Shown here piece after piece: positions 23,669-35,937 of a stretch of 64,000 nt of DNA; positions within the stretch are counted from its first letter, which is position 1; every line of letters starts with the position of its first letter. The DNA is from Paramarasmius palmivorus (lineage: Eukaryota > Basidiomycota > Agaricomycetes > Agaricales > Marasmiaceae). The stretch spans positions 248,001-312,000 of the forward strand of contig JAYKXP010000004.1 of assembly GCA_037176845.1 (NCBI GenBank), written 5' to 3'. A program made the translations under genes and the position numbers. The notes under the pieces are model-generated. The model was not told the origin of the DNA, made no database searches, and was given only the letters and a program-made list of their open reading frames with translations.

Positions 23669-24050
23669 AAGTATAAAGAAGATGAGAAGAATAAAAGTGT
23701 ATTATTAGTGCTGTTCTAAGCCTTGGACCAGTGACTTTGAGCGCTGGCGCTGAACGGTGAACCAGTAAAACTTGCGCGTCTGGAAAGTTCCAAGCCACGT
23801 GATAAAGCAACTGTACAGTTTCACGGAGAACGCCGGTGGCTTTGCCGTGGGAAAAAAGATAGAGCGTGACTGGGAATAGCAGCAAGAAGGGCAAGATACA
23901 GTGTGCTCAACTCCTCAAGGTAAGCTCGTCGTCGTATACAGCGACAAGCCAGTTTTACTGATTCTTCGTGTCTCTTTCTCTAGGTCTGTATTGGATCTTG
24001 AATCTCAAAGGAATCGAAAAAAGCTTACAACTTGTTCTGCAGACTACGCC
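23669..24050 (+). other. Intergenic region with a 5' UTR intron of the uL13 gene
   Basis: 382 bases with no gene. A well-formed intron at 23920-23983 (GTAAGC ... TTTCTCTAG, 64 nt) lies upstream of the uL13 start, and a second possible splice (acceptor CTGCAG at 24034-24042) lies just before the ATG. Leader introns are common in fungal ribosomal protein genes. Confidence 0.55.
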
Positions 24051-24833
24051 ATGGCCACTTCCTTCTCTTCCACCCCCATTGTCATTGATGGGAAGGGCCA
24101 TCTCCTCGGACGCCTGGCTTCTATTATTTCCAAGCAAATCCTCTCTGGCCAGAAGATTGTTGTTGTGAGATGCGAAGAGATTAACATCTCTGGAAGTTTC
24201 TTCCGTAACAAGGTGTGTGGATCATAAACAATGTGTAGAGGAACTTGTATTCATGGATATTTTCACTTGCAGCTCCGTTACCACAACTTCCTTCACAAGC
24301 GTCATATCGTTAACCCCAAAAAATCCGGACCCTTCCACCACCGCGCTCCTTCCAAGATCCTTTACCGTGCCATTCGTGGTATGACTCCCCACAAGACTCC
24401 TCGTGGTGCTGCTGCCCTTGAGAGGCTCAAGCTCTTCGAGGGTGTTCCTCCCCCATATGACCGCAAGAAGCGAATGGTCGTTCCTGAGGCATTGAGGGTT
24501 TTGAGGTTGAAGCCTGGAAGGAAGTACTGCACGGTCAAGGTATGCATTCCTATATCCTTTTTTGGTGAATCAGGTAATAACAGCACATCTCAGCGGCTGT
24601 CTCATGAAGTTGGATGGGGCTACAAGGACATCGTGGACCGCCTTGAGGAGAAGAGGAAAATCAAGGCACAGGCGTTCCACGAGCGCAAGGTGGGTCTTGA
24701 CTATTCCTTTAGGTCTTTATGATCCGAACTAACGTGGTAAATGCAATGTTAGCTGGCTGCGGCCAAGTTGCGTCAAAAGGCAACTGCAGATGCATCGTCA
24801 TCTTTCGAGCAGTTGACCGCGCTTGGGTACTAG
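24051..24833 (+). CDS. RPL16: 60S ribosomal protein uL13 (L13a / yeast L16)
   Basis: A structural protein of the cytosolic large subunit. It has about 200 residues in four coding exons: [40 protein letters not shown], then [60 protein letters not shown] and [20 protein letters not shown]. It ends LTALGY. The sequence is highly conserved and intact. Introns begin after RNK (24212), VK (24539) and ERK (24689). Codons are strongly biased to C-ending forms, as expected for high expression. Leader introns are described separately. Confidence 0.97.
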
Positions 24834-25135
24834 ACGGATGATGTAGTGGAATAGTATGCGACATGACGACCATGTGTAACTCCCTATGCTCTGTCTACTA
24901 TACACTATGATTTTTGAAAGAGTTCACGAAAGAGCTGCGAGTTTTTTGAGCGGGACAATGGAATGATTACATATATAAAATTAGTTTTTTATTGGCCAAC
25001 AGCGGATTTTTTGGGCTAGACGCGGCGGTGCCGATTCGTAATTGGCAAACTCACACCTTGCTCCCTTCCCTCATCGTCCTTTGTCCCTTTTCCTTTCTCC
25101 CCGCGTCCTTTCGCCCCCTCCTCTTCTCCTCAATC
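24834..25135. other. Intergenic region
   Basis: 302 bases. 3' UTR of the uL13 gene and promoter of the KH gene, with a pyrimidine-rich tract at 25060-25130 just before the start. Nothing else is seen. Confidence 0.4.
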
Positions 25136-26260
25136 ATGTCCGATTCCCCAAAGCGTGACTCTGGTATTTTTTCTTCTCTTTTTTTGCCTTTTTTGTCAGT
25201 TTGATCTGATATTATTTTTTTCTCAAGACTCGCAGCAGAGGTCGCGTTCTTCTTCCCCATCTCCTCAAAATACCTTGACCCTCAGAGCTCTTGTCAGCAC
25301 CAAAGATGCAGGTGTTATCATTGGAAAAGCTGGCAAGAACGTTGCTGATTTGCGCGACCAAACTGGCGTCAAAGCTGGTGTCAGCAAGGTCATCCCTGGT
25401 GTGCATGAGCGAGTGCTGACTGTCACCGGCTCCGTTGAAAGCGTGACAAAAGTATGTGACTCCTGCGGTTTTCTTTCGTGATCCGTGCTAAAGCATTTGC
25501 TGGATAGGCGTATTCGTTCATCATCTCGCAGTTGGTCTCATCCAACGCCTCATCGCCAGTTACCGCCTCACCTTCCGCCTCGCACACATCCATTCGTCTC
25601 CTCATCTCTCACAATCTCATGGGCACTATCATTGGTCGTAGTGGCCTCAAAATCAAAGCCATTCAAGATGGTTCTGGTGCCCGTATGATTGCCTCCAAGG
25701 AGATGCTCCACCAATCCACTGAGCGTATTGTTGAAGTTCAGGGCTCTCCAGAGGCAATCACTCATGCTATTCAGGAGATTGGAAAGTGCCTCTTGGAGGA
25801 TTGGGAGAGAGGTGCCGGCACTGTTCTTTACCACCCAGGTCCTACAGAGGAACGTAACAGGCGGTCCGTGAACGGACTGCCTTCATATTCTGGGGGCTCT
25901 CGGCGTTCCAATGGGGAAAGCAGAGGCGCAGCATCACCAACCTCCCCAAGTTTGCAACAGGCTTCTGTTGCAGCGCAACCCGCTACCAACCTCCGAACCC
26001 AAAACATTTCTATCCCATCTGACATGGTGGGCTGTATCATCGGTCGCAGTGGTTCCAAAATCACCGAGATTAGGCGTCTATCCGGTTCGAGGATATCCAT
26101 TGCCAAAGCGCCTCACGACGAAACTGGCGAACGTATGTTCACAATCGTCGGCACTCCAGAAGCGAACGAAAAGGCTTTGTTCTTGTTGTATAACCAGTTG
26201 GAAAGTGAGAAGGAGAGGCGGGTCGGACGCGAAGCACAGCAGCAGGAATTGCAAGATTAG
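25136..26260 (+). CDS. Triple KH-domain RNA-binding protein (PCBP/Rnc1/Pbp2-like)
   Basis: Binds C-rich or related mRNA sequences and probably controls mRNA stability, like fission yeast Rnc1. It has about 335 residues. Exon 1 encodes MSDSPKRDS; then KH1 (LRALVSTKDAGVIIGKAGKN, GxxG = GKAG), KH2 (IRLLISHNLMGTIIGRSGLK, GxxG = GRSG), a Ser/Gly-rich linker (SRRSNGESRGAASPTSPS), and KH3 (ISIPSDMVGCIIGRSGSKIT). It ends with an acidic/basic helix (ESEKERRVGREAQQQELQD). Two introns lie near 25164-25230 and 25453-25508. All three GxxG loops are intact. Confidence 0.92.
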
Positions 26261-26805
26261 GCTAGCCGAAATCCACTAGCTTTTCGGCTGCATTTTTTTG
26301 TCCCCCCTTCCGTTGCGAAATCAACCGAGACCAACCCCCGAAACCAATCTTTATCTCCTTCTCCAGACGATGTACTATCAGATTTACTTTATTTCAGTCC
26401 GCCAATGCTGGCGCTCTGTTTTCGTCACTTATCCCATTGTATCATCTGTTCGTATACATCGCCCTCTCCTCTTGAAGCTCCTAGTCGAGCACTCCGGACT
26501 CTCCTTTGCCTCTGCCCCTCCGCCTTCTTTTCCAAGTGCTCACTCACTCAGATCTTTCTCGCCTCGTTGTCCCTACCTTACCATTAGAGCCTTGTTCTGG
26601 TTGGTTATATCGTACTGCTCTTGTGCTGCTGAAGAAACTAAAAGTATGCGTACATTCTAAATTATGGCTTAGGGTACTCTCGTAGTGCAAATTGTTGTTC
26701 ATGAGTACAAAAATACGCGAATGTTGAAACGTACTATAGATTTGCAAGCAAGCGAATACTTTTCTTGACAATGATCGACGTTCTTTGATGCTTTGAAAAA
26801 TTTCT
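26261..26805. other. Intergenic region, pyrimidine-rich
   Basis: 545 bases. The first ~350 bases are strongly C/T-rich and look like the 3' UTR of the KH gene; the rest is A/T-rich upstream sequence of the NUFIP1-like gene. Open frames here (for example 26298-26660) have low-complexity composition and no conserved content. Confidence 0.45.
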
Positions 26806-28174
26806 ATGCAACGACCATCATCATCTTCTCAACACCAACACCACGGCAGCAATCATGCTTCGTTTCTTGCTCAGCAATCCTCAATGGCAGCTGCTGCGAT
26901 GCGCTCTGCGCTGAATAATCCCTATGGTCAAACGCAAATGATGTCTATGCCTGGGTATTCATCGCATTATGCACAAGCTTATATGCAGCAATACGCTCAA
27001 CCCCAGTACCCATTCACTACTCCAGAAGGGTATTCGTATTCCTCGACATACAATCCTGCTCAGGCGGGGAACTATGCTGCAAATACATATGCTCCATCTG
27101 GGTCGACTTCCATGCCTAGGATTCCCAATCATGCAGCAGCCAACTCGAGTTGGTATCAGCCTGGACATAGCAGATGCACGTACAAAAACTGCACCTTCAC
27201 GGGTAGCGCTAAGAGTGTAGAGCTTCATATGGCAGACAGGCATTTAATCTATCCTCCTGGATGGGAGAAGCGGCAGAAAGGGTCGGATTGGGACGCTGAT
27301 CCTAGTTTAAAAGGGTACGTACATGCGTTTCACGCCTCGTTCTTCGTTCAATCACTGATTCACATCAAAGAAAAACCATTCCCATTCAAGGCACGAACGT
27401 TGTCCTTGATACGCCTGATGCTATCGATAGTTGGGTTGCGGAGCGGAAGAAACGGTGGCCGACGAGTGCCTTGATAGAGGACAAGAAGAGAAAATTGGAA
27501 GAGGCTGCAACTCGAGGAGAGCTCTCTGTACAGGAGCTGGGTTTATTTTCCAAGAAGCGGAAATTACAGGACTCTGGACACACGAATTCGGGGCAGGGTA
27601 GAGGGCGAGGAAGAGGCCATGACCGTGGACGAGGCAGAGGTAGAGGTAGAGGCACATTCGTGGGCAGAGCCGGGGGAAGGGACACTCAAGTCAAGCATCA
27701 AGAGCCTGCCAGTGTGCAGCAACCCGCTCAAGCCTCGGACGCATCCTCAAGTAGTGAAGGAAGCGACGACGACGCGCCCCCAGAAGCGTTGTCTTCAAAA
27801 GCTCCTGCCGAGCCTGAGCCAGTCGCGATACCTGCGCAAGAAGAGAATCGCGTCTCAAAAGCTCAATCTCAGCCAAAGCACGTCCTCAAACCAAAAAGTG
27901 CACCTCATATTCCTTTTGGACCCAAGTCCAGTCTGTTGCGAAATGTAAGCTTTGACCGAATTGGTACACCTCAGCCCCTTTTCTGACCATTTCACTTCTA
28001 CAGTTACTACTCCCCGAGATTCGTGTAACCGTCTCCAACCTATCTCAAGCCATTCGATTTCTCGTGGACAATGACTTTTTAGAGGGAGTCGAGCTTAAAC
28101 CTGGACAATCAGAAGAGAAGATGATTCAAGTTATCAGTTCTGAGCAAACACAAACCGAACCGTCATCGAGCTAG
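26806..28174 (+). CDS. NUFIP1/Rsa1-like box C/D snoRNP assembly factor
   Basis: Predicted scaffold for assembly of box C/D snoRNPs with the R2TP complex in the nucleus. The N-terminal ~110 residues are rich in Gln/Tyr/Ser/Ala (prion-like). A single zinc finger follows, C-x4-C-x11-H-x4-H (CTYKNCTFTGSAKSVELHMADRH). Then comes the NUFIP1 core after a short intron: IPIQGTNVVLDTPDAIDSWV and AERKKRWPTSALIEDKKRK. Downstream are a Gly-Arg repeat (27595-27660), an acidic Ser stretch, and a C-terminal segment with PFGPKSSLLRN and LLPEIRVTVSNLSQAIRFLV. About 415 residues. The NUFIP1 core is the basis for the call; the C-terminal region is less conserved. Confidence 0.85.
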
Positions 28175-28236
28175 CGGGGTGTTCTGAAATTACTATAATA
28201 TATCGTATCTAGCATTACACGTTACTATGTAATTAA

Positions 28237-31200
28237 TCATCGCGATGCATTGCTATCCGATTCGCTTTCGTCGCTGTCATCTTCAGAGCCGTCCTCTCCT
28301 ACCTCGTTAGGGTCAACCTCCAAAGTCCGCTTTTCTACATCAAATCCAACTTCCTTCAGGTTCTTCTCAATCTCTTCCACTTTCGACGGTGCTGTGACTA
28401 CGACGGCAACTGAAGAATCCGGTTTGAAGAGGGGAAGGAAATACGCTCGCAACACATCTAGCACGTCTTCCTTCGTCACTGCTTGGAATTTCTCCAGAAG
28501 CCCTACTTGGTAGTTCTGAGGAACGTTCTTGAGTGCTTGGTTAGTGAAGGAGGTAATGGCCTATCATTTGATCAGCGTCCGATGGATATACTTAGGGAAA
28601 AGCAATAAGCTTACCGCCCGACCGGCAGTCGAGATCGACTTGGTCACGCCATACACGATGCTACTCTTGGCTGCTTCGAGAGTGGTATCGTCAAGTACAA
28701 CCTAGGAGCGTCCTTCAGTTATCGCTAGTGATGCTATCGCGTGAAGCATACCGAATGGTCAGCAAGGCCTTGAATAACTTTCTGCGCTTCTCTGTATGCT
28801 CCCATACTGTTTGAACTCTGAATATAATTCAGCACATTTTTCGGAAATGATACTAATCAAGACTTACTCTGTACAGCGAGAAACTGAGCAAACCCGATTC
28901 AAGGTCCAAAGAGACGTAAGCTCCATAGGCAAGACCAGAGCCTCGAATGTAACGCTGTGGCGGTAGGATGAGAACGAGTTCGAAAATAAATAACTCGCAG
29001 TCTTACCCAGAGATAGCTCTCAGTGGCGTTGAGGACTTCGAGGGCTACCCGGAAAGCCGGGTATTTAGGATGCTCAAAGCCTTTGATACCTGTCGTTGAG
29101 TGGGTCACGTATGAGCTCTCAATCGTCGGGAGACTCATAATAATGGCCTAAGTAGTGATGAATCCAACTTGAATGCAAGGGGACATACGCAATCGTACTC
29201 ACCTTCTTCACTGGATTTTGACCGACCTTGCTCAAGTTCTCCGACGACAGCGGAACAGGAGTAAGGGGCGTTTCCTATGAGTTGAACAATCAGTTGAGAT
29301 TTGGCAGAAGCCGTAATGAATTTACCGGAATGGAGTTGAAGTATTTGGCCCATACGCTGCGTGGCTTACCCAATTTCAAAACATTCCCAGTGACAGAGAA
29401 GCGCAGTCCAGATGGTTCAATTACTGGCGAAGGGTTAGAGCAAGTTCACTGCGACATCGAGGAAGACTCACAATGTTTTCTAATGGCCTCGAAATCGGCC
29501 ATGACTTCTTCTGGTGCCTCCTGCAATTGTTTTGCGAGCTTAGGAATGAAGTCTACTTGATCAATCAGACCGCCGGCTCGCGAAGTCGATGTCTCGTCAT
29601 AAAGCAAGTCCGCCCAAACAGATCCCAGTACTGTGTTGCCATCCCTCTTCATCTCAGGTAGAGACTGTTGGACCTTTGCAATGATTACCTGTAACCTGTG
29701 TCGGAGAGTGAGCCAAGGTTTACAGATCACAGAGGGTAGTATTTCACGAACCGGTCCTTGGTAAATTCAGCCCCGTAGACGAGGTCCCGCAACCAAGCAA
29801 TGGCCGTCTCGTAAGCCGCAGTTTCCACTTTAATGCTGACGCGAAGCGTTTGTGAAAAGGCACTCGAGACGCCAAGACTGACTTCATAAGAAACAGTTTC
29901 GTCATCGAGTCTGTTGACCACGTCCTCATGGGTCAAGCGCTCTCCAGACATGCGATTGACTGGTAGAGCAAAGAAGGTGGATAGATATGTTGAGATGTGT
30001 CTGCAAAGCTTATTAGCACGGTACTATGCAAATTCCTCTTTGAGCTCACTTTCGCAACCGGTCTGGTAGATCCTTGAGAGAGAAGAAGGCGTGCACGCTG
30101 ACAAAGTCGGACTACGAAATGAAAATGTGAACAAGGTCACGAAGAGGTGAATGAGCTACATACCTCGACATGATCGTACTGGACGAAGAATGGGAGTTCT
30201 TGGCCATCGGCGTTGATATGTTTCGCTAAAGCTGTGCCAGACGCAGCAGGAGACTGGCTTCTCTTCCTTTGCCTTTCTGTTGCACACTCTGCACAGGAAT
30301 CCACGCGATACTCTTGACATCAGGAATGCTGAACTCTTTCAAGACTTCAGGGGGGATCGGCTTGTCATGTTCCGCCTTGGCTTCCTCCAGTTCTTTCTCA
30401 GCCTTCTTGAGGCCTTCAGGTCCGAGTTTCTTGACTTGTTCGGCGACTCGTGCTTTCTCGTCCTTTTCTAATTTCTCTGCGAGGCTTGCAGACGGGCGAC
30501 CGACTACCGTTACTGAGGGTGGGTCAACGTAATACCTACAACAGCCATTAGCATCGAATCCGTTCAGAACGGGGGGATCTTTTTACTTTTGCAATAAATC
30601 TGTCCACTGCTTGCTTGACCAACGACGGATTTCCGCATATTGGTTAATCTCGTCCATGGAGGCCTCGATTTCAGAACCATCTTCCGCCCCATAGAGGAAA
30701 TCGGTGATGATGGTCCCTGAAAATGTATCGCCTTTAGCAGATTCAAGTTTACTTCGTAGCTATCGCTGTGTGAGTAAGAATATCCACACCCAAAAATAGA
30801 CGGTATACCTGACGTTCGTCGCGGTTGATTACCATTGCCATACGTTCCATGTCGATACCTTCCTTGATAATGCGCTTCAAACTATCCTGTAACTTGTCTT
30901 TGAAGGTGTCGAGGTGTGCAGCGGGTACAGATCCGAGATATATCGGTAGTTCCACGCGAGTAGCCCGTGTATCCTCTGCGAAGTATATATAGGAACTGTT
31001 CAATCACAGTAAGACGGTAGCTGTATCCAAGAAGTTCGGGCCATACCAAAGGGGGGATTCGATCTCTATGAACTCCTTGTTCAGAGGTGCTGCCGCAGAC
31101 GAGGTAAGGTAAGTGCTGAGGATGTCCAGGGCCTACAAATCGGGTAAGCCACCCAGGCTTATCAAAGTAGAGGTTGCCTTCTTGCCTTTCGTTCCAAAAA

Positions 31201-32723
31201 TTCGTTTGTCGCAGGGCCAAGGAAATTTATGATCACTTCTCCCATACCTAGAAACTTTGGTTGGTGACAATGAACTTTTGGCGTTGGATTCCAAGGTACC
31301 CACTTTCATCTTGATCTGGAAATTCAACAGTCTCTTGTACAGAGCTAGTAAGTGGTGGCCTGATTGCACTGGGCGTCTCAACAAACGGTCTCTTCCAGCC
31401 GGGGGGTCGAGGGCCCTTGTTCTGACCATGTGCTATCAGGCTGGGCTCCACCTGCTCCTGGACAACTTTCAAAAGCGACGATGTACCACTTGACAGCTTG
31501 CCGGCAACTATAAGTACCAAGTTGTGCGGAACATAGTACGACGCGTGATAATCGCGGACTACAAAGCCAGATGAACGTGAGAAGACCAACGGAGTAACGG
31601 ATGCGAAATTACACACTTTGTTCGACTGTCAGTACCCGTAACGCCTCCATAAGACCGCCGGTTTCGCTCCTATATGCACTTTCAGGAGGGTCCAACAACC
31701 TTTGCATCCTGTGATGTGAAATAAATCAATGAGAGTGGTCACAGAAACATAAAGATGCATGGTGCCAACCTGAGTGCCATAAGATCACCGGACGTATTTT
31801 CCCTGCCCTGCATCTCACTGTATACGACCCCAGAGTCATGGCCCTTGGGATCTATGTGATGAACCTTGATAAGAAAATCAGATTGCGGGTCTTAGCAGTA
31901 GCGGTAAAAGCGTGAACACACTTCCGTAACAAATCTGTTGCGCGCGCGACGTCAGTGAAACTTGAATGGAAAGCAGTGTGAGTGTTTACACACCCCGCCT
32001 TAGTAATCGTGGGATACAGGATATGGTCCACGTAAATGGGAAGCAACTGGAGGAAGCCCTGTTCTCCAGCAGTGACTACTGTGTATGCAGTGTGGTCGTT
32101 GTCGGTCCATGCGTTCGTGCCATTTGAGAATCCGCGATTTGCAAAGTGGTCAATGATTCCCTTGTAGGGATACTTTTGAGATCCCATGAAGACAAGGCTA
32201 GTTACTGATGAGCAGATTTCTCAGAGTCGCAGCGGGGTTTGCTCACTGTTCTAGTGTGTGGGGACATCCAGAGTCGTTGAAGACTATATGCCATCGTTAG
32301 GTGCCTTGAGTTCTGAGATAGAGACATATGTTGCCTACTTTCAGTCGCCACCACAAAATAACCGCTGACGAGCGGAGCTGTGAACAAGGAATAAGATATA
32401 GCTAGGCACACTACCAGTAGTGATGGCGCACCTTCATAGTCGAGATGTACAACGCTAAGCCCAGTAACTCTACTCTTCCACTTGGAGACAGTAACGTCCG
32501 TAAAGGCCAACTTGACACGCTTGATCAGATCGAAATTCTGGAAAGATTCCGAAGGGCTGGACGAGTTGGGTGAAGACATGGCAGATATTTGACTGGCAGT
32601 TCTACGCGATGAAAAAGAAGAAGTGAAAGGAGTGAAAGAGTGGGGTGAGAAAAGACGACCAGCTGGGCGATGAGATAAAGAGCTCCGTCCAAACACTGGC
32701 AGTCGGGTGAGCAAACGCTGCAT
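28237..32723 (-). CDS. M16C metallopeptidase, YOL098C/Sdd3-like
   Basis: A zinc metalloprotease of the pitrilysin/insulinase clan. The inverted zinc motif HxxEH is intact as HTLEHLVFMGSQKYPYKG, rejoined across an intron at ~32187-32245; NAWTDNDHTAYTV and VYSEMQGRENT (the third ligand region) follow. It is very long, about 1,040 residues, with repeated M16 domains: VEFPDQDESMGEVIINFLGP in the middle and LPVNRMSGERLTHEDVVNRL later. It ends in an acidic tail (EVGEDGSEDDSDESESDS). The N-terminus MQRLLTRLPVFGRSSLSHRP is Arg/Ser-rich like a mitochondrial presequence, with a second in-frame ATG at 32579 (MSSPNSSS). About 20 short introns. The substrate is unknown. Confidence 0.9.
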
Positions 32724-32917
32724 TCGAAAGACAAATGCTCAAATAAGAAAGATTTTTGGACCCTTCCACGTGTGAACCGCAGAAAAGTTATTTACCCGGT
32801 CCGGGAGAGCGACTCGAGTCAGGGTTCCCCGAAAATTTAAAACTTTATTCTGCATATCACAATCTTATGTACAATACGGTTTACAAATAGCATGGCAAAT
32901 CAACGCCGAATCAACCC

Positions 32918-33881
32918 TCATTTCATGTTCCTTTCTCGTTCCACCATCGCGTCAAACTCGGCCTGTGCTTTTGCACGATCGTCCTGTGGCGCAGGAACCT
33001 CGGTACCTTTGGATGTGCCTTCTTTTGACTGTATTTGTGACCGCTGGTGAGTCTCGCGAAGTGCATCCCAAGCAGATGGAGTTGCTTGTTTGGCATTTTT
33101 GCTCCGGATCTCGTCCCACCGACTGTGAGCTTGGGGAGCCGGCGTTGGTGCTGTCTGACTTTTCGCTACCGGCATAGATGACGGCGCGTGCTCGTCCACA
33201 AAGACAGGTGAAGGCGCTTCGGTATGTGTCAGCAGAGTGCAATGGTTCAGACAGTATATAACTGACCGGGAGCGTCGAGAAACTGGCCCGGCGATGACGT
33301 TGATGGCTCGAAGGTTGGGTATCGGTTCGTGATTGTCTGCAACGCTAGTAGCACGCCCGAAGGGTCTTCCAAGCTCTTCCAAAAACGAGGGAATAATAAA
33401 TCTCTTCTGCGGTCATTGGCTTCTTCTGTATTGCTGACAATGTAGGATCCAGCAGTGGTAGAAGCGGTGAGAGTCGACCTTCCCAGAAGAGTCCTTGGGA
33501 TACGCAAGCGCGTCGAGACAGCGGCCACAGTCATTCCGATAGCTATACTGTTCACCAACTACAAAGGCCTAATATAAGTCAACGTATAATTCTTGGCAAG
33601 TAGATACGCACGGGCACCACCGGTAATGTGCCGCATACGCCCATAAATTCTGCAGTTTGAACAAGGTCGTGTTCGGATAGGTATCCATTATCTGCTTGAG
33701 GAGCGAGAATCTTCTTGTTGTCTTCGACTTTAAGATGACAGAGTTCAGAGAAAGACCTGTGTCGGACGATTTCACGTAGAGCAGCAAGAGTCTGCCCACC
33801 GTCCGAGGTCATGGATGCAAACAAGAAGAGAGTTTCGGCATAGGCCTGGGCATCGCGTTCCCTGTTCTGTTCCACCATCAT
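32918..33881 (-). CDS. Unrecognised basidiomycete protein with two hydrophobic segments
   Basis: I do not recognise this family. The start is taken at the ATG at 33881 (MMVEQNRERDAQAYAETLFL). The next bases upstream are GTG, not ATG. Three exons are joined by introns at about 33559-33608 and 33212-33258, giving about 285 residues. Order of features: a helical region, then YLSEHDLVQTAEFMGVCG and a hydrophobic stretch (TLPVVPLVNSIAIGMTVAAV), then LRIPRTLLGRSTLTASTTAG and EANDRRRDLLFPRFWKSLED. The C-terminus is Pro/Ser-rich with two W-D-x-[IL]-R motifs (RWDEIRSKNAK, AWDALRETHQR) and a charged end (FDAMVERERNMK). A small membrane protein is likely. The start codon is 61 bp from that of the divergent nuclease. 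Confidence 0.7.
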
Positions 33882-33942
33882 TGTACTCACGCGCTGCTCT
33901 AGACTATTCCTCAGCCCTCCTCTTTTAGGACGTGCTATATCA

Positions 33943-35690
33943 ATGTCCTTGAAACGACCACCCTTGACAGCAGAACAGATCGCCCTTTCTGAAGAGCGTA
34001 AGAAGAAGAAAGCTCAACAAGCTCAGGCTGCTCAGCAACTTGGTCAATCATCACTCGACCCGTCACTCAACCCAAACGGCAAGATTCTGCAGCGACAATG
34101 GTATCAGATACAGGACACTGCGGAGGGCGAAAATCAAACAGTGAAGATACTCTCATGGAATGTCTGTCAGTTTTCGTTGTTCGCAGTTCGAAGGTGGTGG
34201 AGTTGACACAGATACCAAGTTACTCGCTCAGTGCCTCGTTCGTGCGTGTCATTTCTATCGTTCATTGTCTCCCCCCATCTCATTGAGCGTATGCTCCAGG
34301 TCGAGAACTTTTCCCTACAAGTGATTGCTTAAAGGCTCACCAACGAGAACATATGATCTATAATGAGGTTCTGACACAGAAACCAGATATCTTGTGTCTT
34401 CAGGTAACACTCACATCTCGCAAGCATTCAAATTGCTCAGAGACCACTAGGAAGTAGATCGACTAGAGAAGCTATTACCGGTCATAGAGCAGGCCGGGTA
34501 TGCACATGTCTATGCGTCTGGCCCAGGAAAGAAACACGGATGTTTAATTGGATTCAAAAACGATTCTTATGAGGTAGTGGGCCAGCGATTAGTCCAGTAT
34601 GATGAACAGGAGGTTCATTCGGAAGGAGAGCGCAACTTTCGACTGGGGTCCAGTTTTCGGACCAAGAATATTGGACACATAGTGGCTTTAAAGAATCTCA
34701 GAGCCGAGAATGGGCTCATTGTTGCCACGACACACCTCTTCTGGCACCCAAGGTAATTTATTTCATAGATCCTGTTATTTTTGACTTAAGATTCCTTGCA
34801 GATACACGTATGAACGCGCGAGGTATAATGTCACTCCAACCCGAAGGCATCCATTACTCAGTAGAACTACAGACAAGCTGGCATCCTCAAGCGAGAAGTA
34901 GCAAAGTTTCGTGACGAGAACCATTCTGACTGGCCGTGCGTCATAGCAGGCGGTTAGTCTAGTCTCTTTCCTTTAGTTGCCCCAAGTTGACTAACTTTCT
35001 CTCTTCAGACTTCAACTTCACGCCAGACGACCCAGCGTACTCACTCGCCGTGGGCGACTCCCTGTTGCCTGCGCAGGAAGACCTTTTACAAAAGTCGTAT
35101 GTTGTCCATGCCACCATCGACCCGGCCGTCGTCAAAATGTCATCCAAACCCGAGAAGGAAGATGATAACGAGGAATCTGCAGACCCCGACGTGACGATAG
35201 TGAACGCAAGATCGAGCATCCCAACCGACGGGTTACTCAGTGCACAAGAGTTGCAGACACTCTTCAGTCAAAGCGGTCCCCCTTTACGGAGTGTCTACGA
35301 CGTTGGATTACGCCTTTATCGGCAAATGAATACTAACTCCACGGAACAGCTGACAACCTTTGGTGACCGAGTCACCCTGCCTTCAGCACGACTGGGTTCC
35401 AACGAACCTCAATGGACTAGCTATACTTATTACTGGAAAAACTCAATCGGTAAGTAGAAGCTTGCTCCAATTCTTTCATTCGCAGGCTGAAGGTGTTAAA
35501 CCAAGATTACCTCTTTGTTATGGATCCTCCCAACCTCGAGTCCAGCGTTCTGGGCGTCTTGTCAACACCCCAAACATCTGAACTGGACCCAGGGATACCG
35601 CGTAAAGGAGTCTGCGGAAGCGACCACATCTCATTGACAGCAACTATCACTTTCAGGCTCACCCCTCCGAATTCACTGCACAAGGATTAG
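33943..35690 (+). CDS. Endonuclease/exonuclease/phosphatase family nuclease, CCR4/NGL2-like
   Basis: A DNase I-fold RNA exonuclease related to yeast Ngl2/Ngl3 and the Ccr4 deadenylase but without the LRR region. Probable role in 3' trimming of RNA (Ngl2 matures 5.8S rRNA). Basic N-terminus (LSEERKKKKAQQAQAAQQ), then catalytic motifs in order: ILSWNLLAQCLVRRELFPTS, PDILCLQEVDRLEKLLPVIE (metal Glu), HIVALKNL, TTHLFWHPRYTYERARQAGI (His), CVIAGDFNFTPDDPAYS (Asp/Asn), a fungal insert of about 180 residues (35080-35400), and the closing GVCGSDHISLTATITF (Asp/His). All active-site motifs are intact. Short introns lie near 34164, 34244 and 34400, among others. The choice between nucleases of this group is inference. 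Confidence 0.9.
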
Positions 35691-35937
35691 TAGTGTATAA
35701 TAGAGTATAAACTTCGTCAATAGAACTAAAAATGGGAGCGAACGTATGCGAGATCAACTATCAGTGTCAAAGATGACCGGGTATTGTGAATCATGGTTAT
35801 CGTGTAAAATCAAGAGAAGGAATTGGCGAAAAACGAAAGGAAGGCCGAGTACTATGGTCCGCAATCCATTCTACACGACACTTAAACCAAAGTAAAAGGC
35901 AGCATACAAAATGCTAGTGTCATCCAGGGAAAAAAGT

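Noticed and set aside
26298..26660. 120-codon plus-strand frame after the KH gene
   Set aside because: C/T-rich, low-complexity 3' UTR sequence; no conserved content.
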